Origin: Planctomycetia bacterium
Lineage (GTDB): Bacteria; Planctomycetota; Planctomycetia; Gemmatales; Gemmataceae
Direction: 5' to 3'
Assembly: GCA_005808665.1 (NCBI GenBank)
Contig: SYLG01000077.1
Location: 1-33,822 of the forward strand
DNA length: 33,822 nt
The position numbers and the translations under genes are program-made. Under the pieces are notes generated by a model. That model did not search any database, was not told where the DNA came from, and saw only the letters and a list, made by a program, of their open reading frames with translations. Numbering within the stretch: the first letter of the stretch is position 1; every line of letters starts with the position of its first letter. This document shows, piece after piece, positions 8,883-18,858 of the stretch.

Positions 8883-10415
8883 CTAACAAAACATTTGCGG
8901 AGACATCAACCTGGGTTGACGAATGATGGGCGCAAAACCCATCTTGTCCAATACTTGACTCTTCAGGTCGATTCCCGGGGCGATTTCGGTGAGTTCAATC
9001 CCCAAAGGATGGACCTCAAACACCGCCCGCTCGGTTATGTAATGAACCCTCTGGCCCCGCCGACGGGATTGATCGGCATTGAAACTGATCTGATCGACCG
9101 AGGAAACGAATTTTGGGATCGCACCTTCGGAAACAATGCGCAAACGACCCGATTCCACAACCACCTTCAGGCCGCCGGTGGTAAAAGTTCCACAAAAGAC
9201 CAAATGCTTGGCGTTTTGGCTGATGTTGATAAAGCCGCCCACGCCGGCAAGCCGACTGCCAAAACTCGATACATTGACATTGCCCTTTTGGTCCACTTGG
9301 GCCGCTCCCAAGCCTGCGAAATCCAGTCCTCCCCCATCGTAAAAATCAAACTGGGCAGGCTGGTCAATGATGGCCTGGGGAAAATAGGAGGCACCAAAAG
9401 AAAGCCCACCGGCGGGTAGGCCCCCGATGGGCCCGGACTCAAGGGTAAGCGTTATCTGATCCAACAGATTTCGTTCAGCAGCAATGCGTGCAATCCCTTC
9501 GGGCATCCCGATTCCCAGGTTGGCAATCGCACCTGGGCAAAGTTCTTCCATGCACCTTTGGGCAATGATGCGCCTCTCATCCAAAGGCATGGGGACAACG
9601 GTCCCCAATTGGGCAGGGCCAGCGGATACAAATGCCCGGTTTTCAACCTCGGCAAAGGTTTGCTCATGATCCGCCGGTTCGGCTACCACGATCTTGTCCA
9701 CCAAAATCCCTGGTACACGGACCCGTTTTGGATTGGCCGGTTTGTCGAGAAGGTAGGCGGCTTGGGCAAGGACGATTCCACCACCATTTCGGACCGCTTG
9801 GGCCATGGCTAATATCTCACCAATAATGGCCTCATCATCCATAACCAGATTGCCAAATGGATCCGCAGCAGTGGCCCGGATCAACGCCACATGAATGGGA
9901 AATGCCTTGTACCAAAGCCACACCTTGTCCCCCAAGGTCACTCGTTCGACAAGGTCTTCCGTTGTTTTGCTGTTGAGTTTGCCGCCTTGAAACAAGGGGT
10001 CAACAAATGTATCGAGCCCGACATGGGTAATGCAGCCAGGTCGTTTGGCGGCAATGTCACGGAACAATTGGCAAAGGACCCCTTGGGGAAGGTTGTAGGC
10101 TTCGATTTCTCCTGCAAGGGCAAGTTTTCCCATCCTGGGCACCAAGCCCCAGTGACCGCCGATGACCCGCTTCACCAAACCACGATGGGCAAGGTGATTG
10201 ATGCCCCGGGATTTGCCATCTCCTTGCCCGGCCGCATAAACCAGAGTGAGATCACGAGGCAGGCCCTTTGCCAAAAATTGTTCCTCGAGGGCTCGGGTCA
10301 AGGCTTCAGGATGGGCGGCACCTATGAAACCGCCTGTGGCAATGGTCTGTCCATTTTGAATTAACGCAATTGCTTCAGCAACATTGGCCAGTTTTGCATC
10401 ACGGGGAACGCTCAT
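8883..10415 (-). CDS. Family I CoA-transferase (fused alpha/beta, propionate/acetate/3-oxoacid type)
   Basis: 510 residues containing both halves of a family I CoA-transferase. The N-terminal half begins '[21 protein letters not shown]' and includes '[24 protein letters not shown]'. The C-terminal half carries the catalytic glutamate in '[11 protein letters not shown]' (about E326), the context seen in propionate CoA-transferase and YdiF-type acetate CoA-transferase. The enzyme moves CoA between short-chain acyl-CoA and a free acid; the exact pair cannot be told from sequence. ATG 10415 overlaps the SDR stop (ATGA), so the frame extension to 10478 is unlikely to be used. It is the last gene of the eut-type operon. 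An SDR followed by a CoA-transferase also resembles a 3-hydroxybutyrate/acetoacetate pathway, which is the main alternative role. Confidence 0.88.
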   Translation of the reverse strand: MSVPRDAKLANVAEAIALIQNGQTIATGGFIGAAHPEALTRALEEQFLAKGLPRDLTLVYAAGQGDGKSRGINHLAHRGLVKRVIGGHWGLVPRMGKLALAGEIEAYNLPQGVLCQLFRDIAAKRPGCITHVGLDTFVDPLFQGGKLNSKTTEDLVERVTLGDKVWLWYKAFPIHVALIRATAADPFGNLVMDDEAIIGEILAMAQAVRNGGGIVLAQAAYLLDKPANPKRVRVPGILVDKIVVAEPADHEQTFAEVENRAFVSAGPAQLGTVVPMPLDERRIIAQRCMEELCPGAIANLGIGMPEGIARIAAERNLLDQITLTLESGPIGGLPAGGLSFGASYFPQAIIDQPAQFDFYDGGGLDFAGLGAAQVDQKGNVNVSSFGSRLAGVGGFINISQNAKHLVFCGTFTTGGLKVVVESGRLRIVSEGAIPKFVSSVDQISFNADQSRRRGQRVHYITERAVFEVHPLGIELTEIAPGIDLKSQVLDKMGFAPIIRQPRLMSPQMFC

Positions 10416-11164
10416 GCGTACCATCCCCCATTGACATGCAGGGTTTGGCCGGTGATGTAGGAGGCCAATGGACTGCACAGAAAAACGATCGCATTGGCAA
10501 TATCCTCCGGTTCGCCAAATCGTTCCAGGGGAATCTGTTCTATCATGGCCATTTGAACCTTTTTGGGGATACTCTTACCCATCTCGGTAAGAACAACTCC
10601 GGGAGCGACAGCGTTAACGGTGATTCTTTTTTTTGCTAGCTCCCTGGCAAGGACCCGGGTCATTGCCTCGACGCCGGCTTTCGCCGCAGCATAGTTGGCC
10701 TGTCCAAAAAAACCAAGGGATGCGGCAATGGAACCAAGGCTCACAATGCGGCCATCCGTGCGTAATGTTTCGGCGGCCTGGCGGCAAACATGGAACACCC
10801 CTGTGAGGTTGGTATCCAGAACAACCTGCCAATCCTCATCGGACATCTTTTTGATGGTCCTGTCCCGCAGGACGGCGGCGTTGTTGATGACAATATCCAC
10901 CCCGCCAAATGTCTGGATGGCTTGGTCAAATAGTGCCCTGACGGCTTCCTTGTCACGAACATCACCAGCCACGCACAGGACCCTTTCGCCCAGTTCAAGG
11001 GCAATGGCGGTGGCCTTGGCGCAGTTTTCTCCCTTGGGATCGGGGAAATAGTTGATCACCACCGAAGCCCCGGCTTGGTGGAGTCTTTTCACGGTCGCCT
11101 CGCCCAGTCCCTGACTGGCGCCGGTCACAATTGCGGTTTTTCCCTCAAGCGAGATGAAAATCAT
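10412..11164 (-). CDS. Short-chain dehydrogenase/reductase (FabG-like)
   Basis: 250 residues with all classical SDR features: the Rossmann motif TGASQGLG at about residues 13-20, 'AGDVRD' for the adenine pocket, NNA in the middle, a catalytic Ser in 'SLGSIAAS', Tyr and Lys in 'NYAAAK', and a C-terminal '[12 protein letters not shown]' block typical of FabG-like 3-oxoacyl reductases. It is an NAD(P)-dependent oxidoreductase acting on a carbonyl or hydroxyl group. ATG 11164 places the glycine motif at the usual distance from the start and overlaps eutC by 20 bases. In this operon it could act on a product made from acetaldehyde or on 3-hydroxybutyrate; both are inferences. A housekeeping fabG is less likely because no acyl-carrier genes are nearby. 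Confidence 0.9.
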   Translation of the reverse strand: MIFISLEGKTAIVTGASQGLGEATVKRLHQAGASVVINYFPDPKGENCAKATAIALELGERVLCVAGDVRDKEAVRALFDQAIQTFGGVDIVINNAAVLRDRTIKKMSDEDWQVVLDTNLTGVFHVCRQAAETLRTDGRIVSLGSIAASLGFFGQANYAAAKAGVEAMTRVLARELAKKRITVNAVAPGVVLTEMGKSIPKKVQMAMIEQIPLERFGEPEDIANAIVFLCSPLASYITGQTLHVNGGWYA

Positions 11165-11981
11165 TGGGTTTACCCAAAAGTGTTTCCTTGGGCATTTCTT
11201 CGCGGATGCCCACACCGCTGGAGCTTGTATTCTTTAATGTTTCAGCAAGGTTAACAATGCGCCTGGCTGCCCAGGCGATGCCCACTCCCCGGTTATGAAT
11301 GCTTGCGATCAGGTTGCGGTGGGCATCCGTGTCGCCCGGTTTGGGTCGATAAGCCAGATAGGCCGATAGGCTTTCCGCGGTGGAAAGCCCCGGCCTCTCG
11401 CCTAGGAGGAGGACCACTATCAATGGTTCAAGGAGCGAACCAATATCATTCATGATCCCCACGCGGGCACGGCGGATAAAGATCGGGCGGCCTACCTGCC
11501 ACCCCATTGAAAGAGCCATGGGAACAAGTGCGGTATATAGTGGAAATCCTTGCTTTTGCAGGGCCAGGGCGGAAAGCCCATCCGCAAGGAGGATTTGCAT
11601 TTGGGGAGACCTTGGGCACTCGGCAAGGATGCGTTCCCGGTCCATGGGATGAACCTTCCGACCAAGATCAGGCCGAAGCAGATATTCCGTTTGGGTGCTG
11701 GCCTGACTCGAGACCAAAAGCGGCGGGTGAACAAACCCCTCCTTGTCCTTTTCCCGAACTGCTTTGGGAAAGGTAGCTATCCAGGATGGGTCCTTTTCGG
11801 GCTTGGTTTCCTGAAACACGGCATCTCGGGCTACGGCATGGTCGGCCCGAAGGGCTAAACAATCGGCAGTGGAAAGGGATGCTCCATGTCGCGGAGAAAA
11901 GACCCTGGCTGGAGTCAACCTGGCTGCCAAAGTGGCAAGTTTCAAGGAAAGAGGTTCCTCTTCCTTTGCCGGATTGTTCAC
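11145..11981 (-). CDS. eutC: Ethanolamine ammonia-lyase small subunit
   Basis: 278 residues matching EutC: 'LTPARVFSPRHGASLSTADCLALRADHAVARDAV' at the N-terminus, 'ILLADGLSALA' in the middle, and the strongly conserved end 'GERPGLSTAESLSAYLAYRP', 'DAHRNLIASIHNRG' and 'AARRIV'. With EutB it forms the adenosylcobalamin-dependent enzyme that converts ethanolamine to acetaldehyde and ammonia; EutC contributes to the cobalamin site. Translation starts at GTG 11981, overlapping the permease stop by 4 bases (GTGA). The N-terminus lacks the long extra segment of enterobacterial EutC that targets it to microcompartments, which fits the absence of shell genes here. Confidence 0.95.
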   Translation of the reverse strand: MNNPAKEEEPLSLKLATLAARLTPARVFSPRHGASLSTADCLALRADHAVARDAVFQETKPEKDPSWIATFPKAVREKDKEGFVHPPLLVSSQASTQTEYLLRPDLGRKVHPMDRERILAECPRSPQMQILLADGLSALALQKQGFPLYTALVPMALSMGWQVGRPIFIRRARVGIMNDIGSLLEPLIVVLLLGERPGLSTAESLSAYLAYRPKPGDTDAHRNLIASIHNRGVGIAWAARRIVNLAETLKNTSSSGVGIREEMPKETLLGKPNDFHLA

Positions 11982-13474
11982 CTGGGTTCCCCCTGAATGG
12001 TTTTGAGGTCAACCGGTGGACCACGAAAGATTTTCTTTGCGGATATAAACCATGCCAAAACAAGGATAATCAGGAAGGCGATAACCACATGGCCTGCCTT
12101 TTCCGAAGGTGGCTGGGTGCCGATTACCACCAAACCAAGGCATCCAACCAGGCTCAGGACGGCCAGCGGTTTGAACCAGATTCCCAATTGCCAAGGCCCC
12201 ATTGCAGTCCAACTTCGGCCATGGGCCAACAGACCCAGGAAAGTAGGAAGCACATAGGATAAATATAAAAAAATCGTACAGGCCGCCGTGATGGTGGCAT
12301 AAACCTCGGCGTAGACCGTGAACAAAACCGAGGCGATGGCAACCACCCAAACCGCATTGGCGGGAATTTGGGTTCCATTGCGAACCTTGCGCAGCCACTC
12401 CGAGCCAGGGAGTCCACCATCCCGGGCAAATGCAAACACCATCCGGGACGCTGAGGTAATGGTCGCCATTCCGCATAGATATTGGGCCAGGAGGATAGCC
12501 AGGTAGGCGGTGGTTTCCAAATGGGCCGGAAGGTTTTGTTCGAGAATTTCGACAAAGGTCCGTTCTCCCTGAAGGGCGATCTGTGGGATGTCATCAATCA
12601 CCAAAACCGCCACTCCCAAGAGAATCCAACCGACTATTCCCGACACCAGCACGGATCGGATTATCCCCCTTGGAACATTGATTGCCGCATTTTTGGTTTC
12701 TTCCGCCGCATGAGCGGAAGCATCAAAGCCTGTGATGGTATAGGCGGGAAATAGAAGCGCCAAAAGAAACAACCAGGTCATCGACTGGGTGATGGGCCAA
12801 ACCGGGGTTACCCCTTTCGCTTCATCCAAAGGGGGAAGCCCGCTGAAATTATGAAATTCAAAAAGGCGTAGGGGGTGACTTGGTTCTCCAAACGCCAAAA
12901 AAGCAACCACCAGGAACACGGAAACCCCAAGAATCCACCAGCCACTAAACGAGGTTAGGGGCCCGACAAGGCGGGTCCCCATCAAGTTCAGTACTACCTG
13001 GGTCAAGGTAATGATCGCAACCGCAAGAAGCTGGATGATTTCGCCCGGATCTTCCCCATTAAAAAGTCCACTGACAACAAACCGCCAGGTTCCAACATTG
13101 ATTGCTGCCAACACGGTTACCAGACCCGCCAAATTTAACCAGGCGGTCAGCCAGCCCATGGCTCGGCCTCCCAATAGGGAAGCCCAATGATACAGCCCAC
13201 CCGAGGTTGGAAACGCCGAGGCAATTTGGGCCATGGTCGCCGCCACGCAAAGTGAAAAAAACAAGGCTACTGGCCAACCGATGCCTATCGCCGCCGGCCC
13301 CACCGCACAATAACCCAGATGAAACGAAGTGATCCCCCCTGAAAGAATGCAGATGATCGAGAGCGAAAGGGCGTAATTGGAAAACCCTGAAAACCCCCGG
13401 TACAGCTCTTGGGAATATCCCATTTTGGAAAGGACAGATTCATCCGTTTGATGATTGGAATCGCCTACATTCAT
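11978..13474 (-). CDS. APC-superfamily permease, probable ethanolamine/amine importer
   Basis: 498 residues with about 12 hydrophobic segments from around residue 30 to 480, in the style of the amino acid/choline transporter branch of the APC superfamily: 'FSNYALSLSIICILSGGITS' in the first membrane helix, 'ASAFPTSGGLYHWAS' after the second, and 'TGFDASAHAAEETKNA' near the sixth. It sits between eutB and eutC and is coupled to both (ATGA with eutB at 13471-13474, GTGA with eutC), so ethanolamine is the likely substrate, in place of the usual EutH or Eat transporter. The frame is open to 13582 but ATG 13474 fits the overlap and starts directly before a hydrophilic N-terminus. The family call is firm; the substrate is inferred from context. 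Confidence 0.87.
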   Translation of the reverse strand: MNVGDSNHQTDESVLSKMGYSQELYRGFSGFSNYALSLSIICILSGGITSFHLGYCAVGPAAIGIGWPVALFFSLCVAATMAQIASAFPTSGGLYHWASLLGGRAMGWLTAWLNLAGLVTVLAAINVGTWRFVVSGLFNGEDPGEIIQLLAVAIITLTQVVLNLMGTRLVGPLTSFSGWWILGVSVFLVVAFLAFGEPSHPLRLFEFHNFSGLPPLDEAKGVTPVWPITQSMTWLFLLALLFPAYTITGFDASAHAAEETKNAAINVPRGIIRSVLVSGIVGWILLGVAVLVIDDIPQIALQGERTFVEILEQNLPAHLETTAYLAILLAQYLCGMATITSASRMVFAFARDGGLPGSEWLRKVRNGTQIPANAVWVVAIASVLFTVYAEVYATITAACTIFLYLSYVLPTFLGLLAHGRSWTAMGPWQLGIWFKPLAVLSLVGCLGLVVIGTQPPSEKAGHVVIAFLIILVLAWFISAKKIFRGPPVDLKTIQGEPR

Positions 13475-14895
13475 TTTTGGGTCCCGTCTGTCAAAAGGGG
13501 CATTAGATCCGTAAATATCCTGGAATTTCGCGATTGGCCCAACAGGGTAGGACCCTTGGCAATCGAATGCGATTCCAGCCATTCCTGGAATTCGGGAGCA
13601 GCTTTCAGCCCCAATAGCGATCGTACATAGGCACCATCATGGAAACTGGTGGTTTGGTAGCTAAGCATGACATCATCACCACCCGGTACACCCATGATGT
13701 GGTTGCACCCCGCCTGGGCCAACAGCAACAACAGGTTGTCAAGGCTGTTGTGATCCGCCTCGGCATGGTTGGTGAAGCAGACATCCACTCCCATGGGAAG
13801 CCCTAGCAGTTTGCCCATGAAATGATCCTCAAGGCCCGCACGAATGATCTGTCTTTCGTCAAATAGATATTCCGGTCCGATGAACCCCACCACACTATTC
13901 ACCAAAAACGGGTCAAACTCCCTGGCCAAACCATAGGCCCTGGCTTCCAGCGTGAGTTGATCCACCCCATGGTGGGCTCCCGCGGAAAGGGAACTCCCCT
14001 TGCCGGTTTCAAAATACATCAACTGATTTCCAAGCCAGGGAACATTCCGGTTCAAATGGTGCTCCAAGGCCTGTTCTTGTCCCTCCCTCAATAAGGAAAG
14101 GCTCACTCCAAAGCTCCCATTGGTCAATTGGGTCCCTCCGATGGACTGAAACAAAAGGTCCACCGGGGCACCGCGGCGAATCGCCTCTAGCTGGGTCGTG
14201 ATATGAGCCAGGCAACAGTTTTGGGTGGGGATGGCCAACGAGGTAATCACTTGATCAAGGGTCTGAAGGATGGTTATAACGGACTCCACCGATTCCACGG
14301 CAGGGTTGACCCCAATCACGGCATCACCTGCCCCCATCAGCAGTCCATCAAGGGTAGAAGCAACGATACCACGGGGATCATCCGTGGGATGGTTGGGTTG
14401 AATCCGAATACCAAGCGTTCCCGGTAAACCAGTCGTGTTTCGACACCGGGCGACATTTTGTATGCGGGCGGCAATCCCGACAAGCTCTTTGTTGGATAAT
14501 AGTTTGGTTACCGCAGCGGCAATCTCTGGAGTAATGGCCCAAGCCAGAGCCTTCCAATCGGGAATGCTAGCATCGGTTTCAGGACCACCCCGAAGGAGCC
14601 ATTCCCGAAACTCCCCCACACAAAGGGTGCCTAGGGGTCCCAATGTGGTTTTGTCGTGTCGATTTTGGATTAGCTTGGAAACATCGTCCTGATCCGGGTC
14701 AATCAAGGGTGAGCCAGCAATGGAGGCAAGGGTAACCTCTGCAAGAGCCAGCTTGGCGGCGATTCGTTCGCATTCGCTTTGGGCGGCAATGCCGGCCAGA
14801 ACATCGCCCGATTTCGGTTCATTGGCTTTGGCGAAAAGCTCTGCCAGCGTGGCAAAGGAAAATCGTTCACCCCGGATTGTATGGGCATAAGCCAT
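13471..14895 (-). CDS. eutB: Ethanolamine ammonia-lyase large subunit
   Basis: 474 residues, close to the family's usual 450-470. It is recognised by the strongly conserved C-terminal stretch: 'GFIGPEYLFDERQIIRAGLEDHFMGKLLGLPMGVD', 'CFTNHAEAD', 'HIMGVPGGDD', 'LSYQTTSFHD' and 'LGLKAAPEFQEWL'. 'GDAVIGVNPA' in the middle is also a EutB signature. The protein forms the TIM-barrel catalytic subunit, where substrate radical chemistry is started by adenosylcobalamin. It is the first gene of the operon; the 163-base spacer upstream (14896-15058) should hold the promoter. I looked there for a cobalamin riboswitch and found no convincing core. No strong ribosome site precedes the ATG (weak GGGTGA). No EutA reactivase gene is in the operon. 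Confidence 0.96.
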   Translation of the reverse strand: MAYAHTIRGERFSFATLAELFAKANEPKSGDVLAGIAAQSECERIAAKLALAEVTLASIAGSPLIDPDQDDVSKLIQNRHDKTTLGPLGTLCVGEFREWLLRGGPETDASIPDWKALAWAITPEIAAAVTKLLSNKELVGIAARIQNVARCRNTTGLPGTLGIRIQPNHPTDDPRGIVASTLDGLLMGAGDAVIGVNPAVESVESVITILQTLDQVITSLAIPTQNCCLAHITTQLEAIRRGAPVDLLFQSIGGTQLTNGSFGVSLSLLREGQEQALEHHLNRNVPWLGNQLMYFETGKGSSLSAGAHHGVDQLTLEARAYGLAREFDPFLVNSVVGFIGPEYLFDERQIIRAGLEDHFMGKLLGLPMGVDVCFTNHAEADHNSLDNLLLLLAQAGCNHIMGVPGGDDVMLSYQTTSFHDGAYVRSLLGLKAAPEFQEWLESHSIAKGPTLLGQSRNSRIFTDLMPLLTDGTQK

Positions 14896-15058
14896 GAATA
14901 ATCACCCGTACCAGGGTTCCCCATTGGGAGATATTTTAGGGGAATCCGATTGCAGTTCTAGAAAGGAATGTCGAGCAATAATCAGGTACCGGCTGCTCAT
15001 AACATACGCAAAGAAGCACGATCCTTCTCTTTGTCTTTTTAGGCTTTGACCCTTATCC

Positions 15059-16516
15059 CTAAGAAAGTGCTTCGGTCAATACCCGGGCGGTTTCCACTCC
15101 CGTAAGGCGCATATCCAGGCCTTGATTGCGGACACTTAAAAGATCATGGCGGATTCCCATTTGGTGAAGAATCGTCGCATGAAGGTCCCGGACATGAACC
15201 ACATTCTCCGAGGCGTTGTACCCTAATTCATCCGTACTACCAATGCTTGTTCCGGGCTTTATGCCTCCTCCGGCCATCCAGAGGGAAAAACCCTTCATGT
15301 GGTGGTCGCGACCTGGTCCACCTTTGCCTTGAAACATCGGCGTGCGCCCAAACTCCCCGCCCCAAATCACCAGCGTTTCCTCGAGCATTCCCCGTTGTTT
15401 CAGATCTGTCAGGAGTGCCCAGGTAGCCCTGTCTGTGGCCTTGCAACACATGTCCATGTATAGTGCCAAGTCGCCATGGTGGTCCCAGTCCCGGTGATAA
15501 AGCTGGATAAACCGCACTCCTTGTTCGGCCAATTTCCTGGCCAAAAGACAATTGGAAGCGAACGATCCGTCTCCCGGGGTGGCTCCATAACTGTCAAGTA
15601 CGGATTTGGTCTCATCGGCAAGGTTCAGCAAATGGGGAACACTCGTCTGCATCCGGAAGGCCATTTCATAGGCCGCAATGCGGGTGCGAACCTCGGGTTG
15701 GTCCCTTTCCCGATTGTGAATCGCATCCATGGTTTGTATGCGGTGAACCAATTCCCCCTGAAGGGAATCCGAAATGCCACGGGGAGGTCGGAGGTAATGC
15801 ACAGGTTCGCCACCCGATTGAAACTCAACCCCCTGGTAGCGGCTGGGAAGAAACCCAGGCCCCCACATCCTTTGCGAAATCGGTTGGGGATTGCGGCCTG
15901 CGAAACTGGTCATCACCACGAAACCAGGCAGGTTGTCACACTCGCTTCCAAGGCCATAGGTCAACCAGGACCCGATCGAAGGCCGACCTGAGATTTGGGT
16001 ACCTGTGTTCATCACGGTATGGGCCGGGTCATGGTTGATCTGATCGGTCACCATCGACCGGATGATGCATAAATCATCGGCCATTTTTCCGTGCCAGGGA
16101 AGGAAGTCGCTAATCCATTGTCCCGATTGTCCATGACGGCGAAACTTGGACAAATGCCCCTGGACCTTGAGGGCTTGGCCCTGAAGTTGGGCAATAGGCT
16201 GGCCTTTTGTGAACGACTCGGGCATCGGTTTGCCATCAAGGCGATCCAGCTCGGGTTTGTAATCAAAGGTTTCCAGGTGGCTGGGCCCGCCTGACATGTA
16301 GAGATAAATCACCCGCTTTGCCTTGGGGGCAAAGTGGGGTAAACCAGCAATACCGGGAGGCACACCCCTTTCCGAAAGAGTGGACTTGGGTTTATTGTTC
16401 GCCTGGAGGGATTGCTGAAACAATCCTTTTACGGCAGCGACACCAAAACCGAGCCCTCCCTGGGACAGGAAGGCCCGCCTGGCCAATGCCCTTTTATGAA
16501 CTCTGGTTTTGGACAT
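15059..16516 (-). CDS. DUF1501 protein (Tat-type leader)
   Basis: 485 residues. The N-terminus 'RALARRAFLSQGGLGFG' looks like a twin-arginine leader. The body has the same DUF1501 landmarks as the protein at 4639-6069: 'YMSGGPSHLETFDYKP', 'RSMVTDQINHDPAH', 'GLGSECDNLPGFVV', 'RDWDHHGDL', 'IWGGEFGRTPMFQG' and 'HATILHQMGIRHDLLSVRNQGLDMRLTGV'. The two proteins are paralogues rather than recent duplicates. The ATG shares one base with the stop of the upstream haem/DUF1549 gene (TAATG), which shows translational coupling. It is the last gene of a three-gene operon. Exported, function unknown. Confidence 0.9.
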   Translation of the reverse strand: MSKTRVHKRALARRAFLSQGGLGFGVAAVKGLFQQSLQANNKPKSTLSERGVPPGIAGLPHFAPKAKRVIYLYMSGGPSHLETFDYKPELDRLDGKPMPESFTKGQPIAQLQGQALKVQGHLSKFRRHGQSGQWISDFLPWHGKMADDLCIIRSMVTDQINHDPAHTVMNTGTQISGRPSIGSWLTYGLGSECDNLPGFVVMTSFAGRNPQPISQRMWGPGFLPSRYQGVEFQSGGEPVHYLRPPRGISDSLQGELVHRIQTMDAIHNRERDQPEVRTRIAAYEMAFRMQTSVPHLLNLADETKSVLDSYGATPGDGSFASNCLLARKLAEQGVRFIQLYHRDWDHHGDLALYMDMCCKATDRATWALLTDLKQRGMLEETLVIWGGEFGRTPMFQGKGGPGRDHHMKGFSLWMAGGGIKPGTSIGSTDELGYNASENVVHVRDLHATILHQMGIRHDLLSVRNQGLDMRLTGVETARVLTEALS

Positions 16517-18858
16517 TAGTTTCTCGTGTTGGTTTCCGCCAAATTGAGCAGTAGCCGGCAGACCACAGTCAATGCCGCAAACTCGCCTTCCCTGGCCTCC
16601 TCCCCTGTGAAGCTTCCACCAAGAAAGCTCCTTGCTTCCTTTGGATTTTGGGTGAACCAGGCAAGGGCTGACTTTTGAAGCTCCTCCATTTCGTTCATTT
16701 CAGCCGCAATGGGTAGCCGACCTGTGACCCGCTGGAAAAGATTCGCCAAACCCGATTGGGCAGAAGGTGGCTTGGGGTTTTGTTGCCTTGCCAGACTTTT
16801 GGCCGCCTCAATGAAAGTCGGATCATTGAGCAGTACCAGGGCGGCCCGGGGTGTGTTTGCGTTGGGCCTCCTCACCGAACATTCCTCCCGACTAGGGGCA
16901 TCAAAGGCCCGAAGCATCGGGTGCAGGAATTGTCTTTGCCAATGAATATAAAGACCCCGGCGAAATTGATCTGTACCCACGGAAGGTTTGTAGCCTCGTT
17001 TGGGAAAATTCAATAAGGAATAGTATCCCTCGGGTTGATAGGGTTTGATGCTTGGACCCCCCACTTTTTGATCAAGCAATCCGGACAAGGACAGGGCACT
17101 ATCCCTGATCATTTCTGCGGGAAGTCGAAAGCTGGCCTGCCTGGCAAAAAGGAGATTGTTGGGATCCCGCTGACGCTGGGATGGAGAGGCAGAGGAAGAC
17201 TGCCTGTAGGCATGGCTAGAAACGATTTTCTTGATGAGACTCCGCATATCCCAACCCGAATGAATCAATTCGTTCGCCAAATGATCCAAAAGTTCCGGAT
17301 GGGTGGGTGGGTCTCCCTGACTTCCAAGGTCTTCCAGGTTGACAGAAATTCCTTCTCCAAAAAAGAGGGCCCAAATCCTGTTTGCCAGAACTCTGGCAAC
17401 AAGGCGGCCTGCCCCTGATTGGGTTTCGGTAAGCCAAAGAGCCAAGTCCAGTCGAGAGGCCCGGCCTTTAGGATTCTTCAACATTCCCAAAAAGGCAGGA
17501 ACCCCGGAATCGACCAATTCGCCTGTTTCGTCCATCCAATTGCCACGGGCCAGAACCCGGGTGGGACGGGGAGGAATCGATTGGGTGATCATTACCAGCC
17601 GTGGCTTGGATAATTTGGTAACCTCCGCATGGTGGAAAGATGCCATGGCTTGCTTGAGGGATTCGGGAACACTCGGGTCAAGTACTTTATCCCGCCGCAA
17701 TTGGGCTTCTTTCAGGGCCAAAATGTCACGATCGGTGACCACGGCCATTTCCGGAGGGCGCCTGGTTGGAACGGTGTCGCCCCCTCCTCCCCGAAGATGT
17801 TTTTCCTCGTCGATGTCCGCAAAGAAGGCGGCTATTGAATAAAAATCCCGTTGGGTATAGGGATCAAATTTGTGGGAGTGGCATTGGGCACACCCTACCG
17901 TCGCACCCAGCCACACGGTAGAAAGATTGCGCACCCGGTCCGCAGCATAGATCGCCAAATATTCCTTGGGTTGTACGCCACCCTCGTGGCTTGTTTGGAG
18001 AAGTCGATTGTAACAGGAAGCGATTTTGGCACGAACCACCTCCGGCCCCTTTAGGTCCAACAAGTCCCCAGCAAGTTGCATTTGCGTGAACAGGTCAAAG
18101 GGCATATTTTGGGCAAAGGCATCGATCACCCAATCCCGATAAGGACTGGCATTGTGATCCTGATCACCATGGTAACCCACTGTGTCCGCATACCGAACAA
18201 GGTCCAACCACCAGGATGCCATCCGCTCGGCATAGGCGTCCGAGGCAAGCATGGCGTCGATCGCTTTTTTCCAATCCCTGGAGGTTTTGGGACTCGGGGA
18301 AAGATGGAATTTTTCCGGATCTTTGGCAATCATGCCAAGGAGGTCGAATTGCAAGCGCCGAACCAGGGTAACCTGGTCCGCTTCCTGGGAGAGTTCAAGG
18401 GAGTTGTTTTTCAGGCTCCTGGTCAAGAGTCCGTCAATCGTCTGTCTTGAATCGAATGGTGCCAAGGATGCATAGGACCAGTGAATGGACCACGGAGCAC
18501 CCCCTTCCACCCACTGGGTGAGGAGGGTTTTTTGTTCCGGACTGAGAGATTTGTTGTTCTCAGGAGGTGGCATAACCTCCTCCGAATCCTTGCTTAGGAT
18601 TCGTTTCAATAACAAGCTATCGTTCACCCTTTCAGGAGCAATCAGGCCGTTTTTTCGTGGAGCCTTGGCGGCAACCTCATCGTCCAGGCGTAGGCCACCT
18701 TTGCGCCTGGCCTGGTCAGGCCCATGGCAGGAAAAACACTTGTCGGCAAGGATGGGCCGGATATCGCGGTTAAAGTCGATCTTTGGAGGAATTGTTTCCT
18801 CTGGCTTGGCAAAGGCAGCCAACAAAAAAATCAGGACCGCAATGCCCGGACCCATCAT
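16516..18858 (-). CDS. Cytochrome-like haem domain + DUF1549 + DUF1553 exported protein
   Basis: 780 residues with a hydrophobic leader (GIAVLIFLLAAFA). The cytochrome-like domain has CFSCH (C41, C44, H45) with 'KGGLRLDDE' and 'MPPPENNKSLS'. DUF1549 follows ('WWLDLVRYADTVGYHGDQ', then 'CAQCHSHKFDPYTQRDFY', a second CxxCH), then DUF1553 ('GRLVARVLANRIWALFFGEG', 'PPTHPELLDHLA', 'SSHAYRQSS', 'RRGLYIHWQRQFLHP', 'LLNDPTFIEAA'). Domain order matches the protein at 6100-8421. The ATG overlaps the stop of the giant upstream gene (ATGA) and the stop overlaps the next start. A role in redox processing of a substrate outside the cytoplasm is generally assumed for the family but not demonstrated by anything visible here. 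Confidence 0.92.
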   Translation of the reverse strand: MMGPGIAVLIFLLAAFAKPEETIPPKIDFNRDIRPILADKCFSCHGPDQARRKGGLRLDDEVAAKAPRKNGLIAPERVNDSLLLKRILSKDSEEVMPPPENNKSLSPEQKTLLTQWVEGGAPWSIHWSYASLAPFDSRQTIDGLLTRSLKNNSLELSQEADQVTLVRRLQFDLLGMIAKDPEKFHLSPSPKTSRDWKKAIDAMLASDAYAERMASWWLDLVRYADTVGYHGDQDHNASPYRDWVIDAFAQNMPFDLFTQMQLAGDLLDLKGPEVVRAKIASCYNRLLQTSHEGGVQPKEYLAIYAADRVRNLSTVWLGATVGCAQCHSHKFDPYTQRDFYSIAAFFADIDEEKHLRGGGGDTVPTRRPPEMAVVTDRDILALKEAQLRRDKVLDPSVPESLKQAMASFHHAEVTKLSKPRLVMITQSIPPRPTRVLARGNWMDETGELVDSGVPAFLGMLKNPKGRASRLDLALWLTETQSGAGRLVARVLANRIWALFFGEGISVNLEDLGSQGDPPTHPELLDHLANELIHSGWDMRSLIKKIVSSHAYRQSSSASPSQRQRDPNNLLFARQASFRLPAEMIRDSALSLSGLLDQKVGGPSIKPYQPEGYYSLLNFPKRGYKPSVGTDQFRRGLYIHWQRQFLHPMLRAFDAPSREECSVRRPNANTPRAALVLLNDPTFIEAAKSLARQQNPKPPSAQSGLANLFQRVTGRLPIAAEMNEMEELQKSALAWFTQNPKEARSFLGGSFTGEEAREGEFAALTVVCRLLLNLAETNTRN

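Noticed and set aside
14896-15058. Cobalamin riboswitch upstream of eutB
   Set aside because: The spacer is short and I find no recognisable B12-box or core; an imperfect hairpin (GAGCA/TGCTC) is too weak to call.
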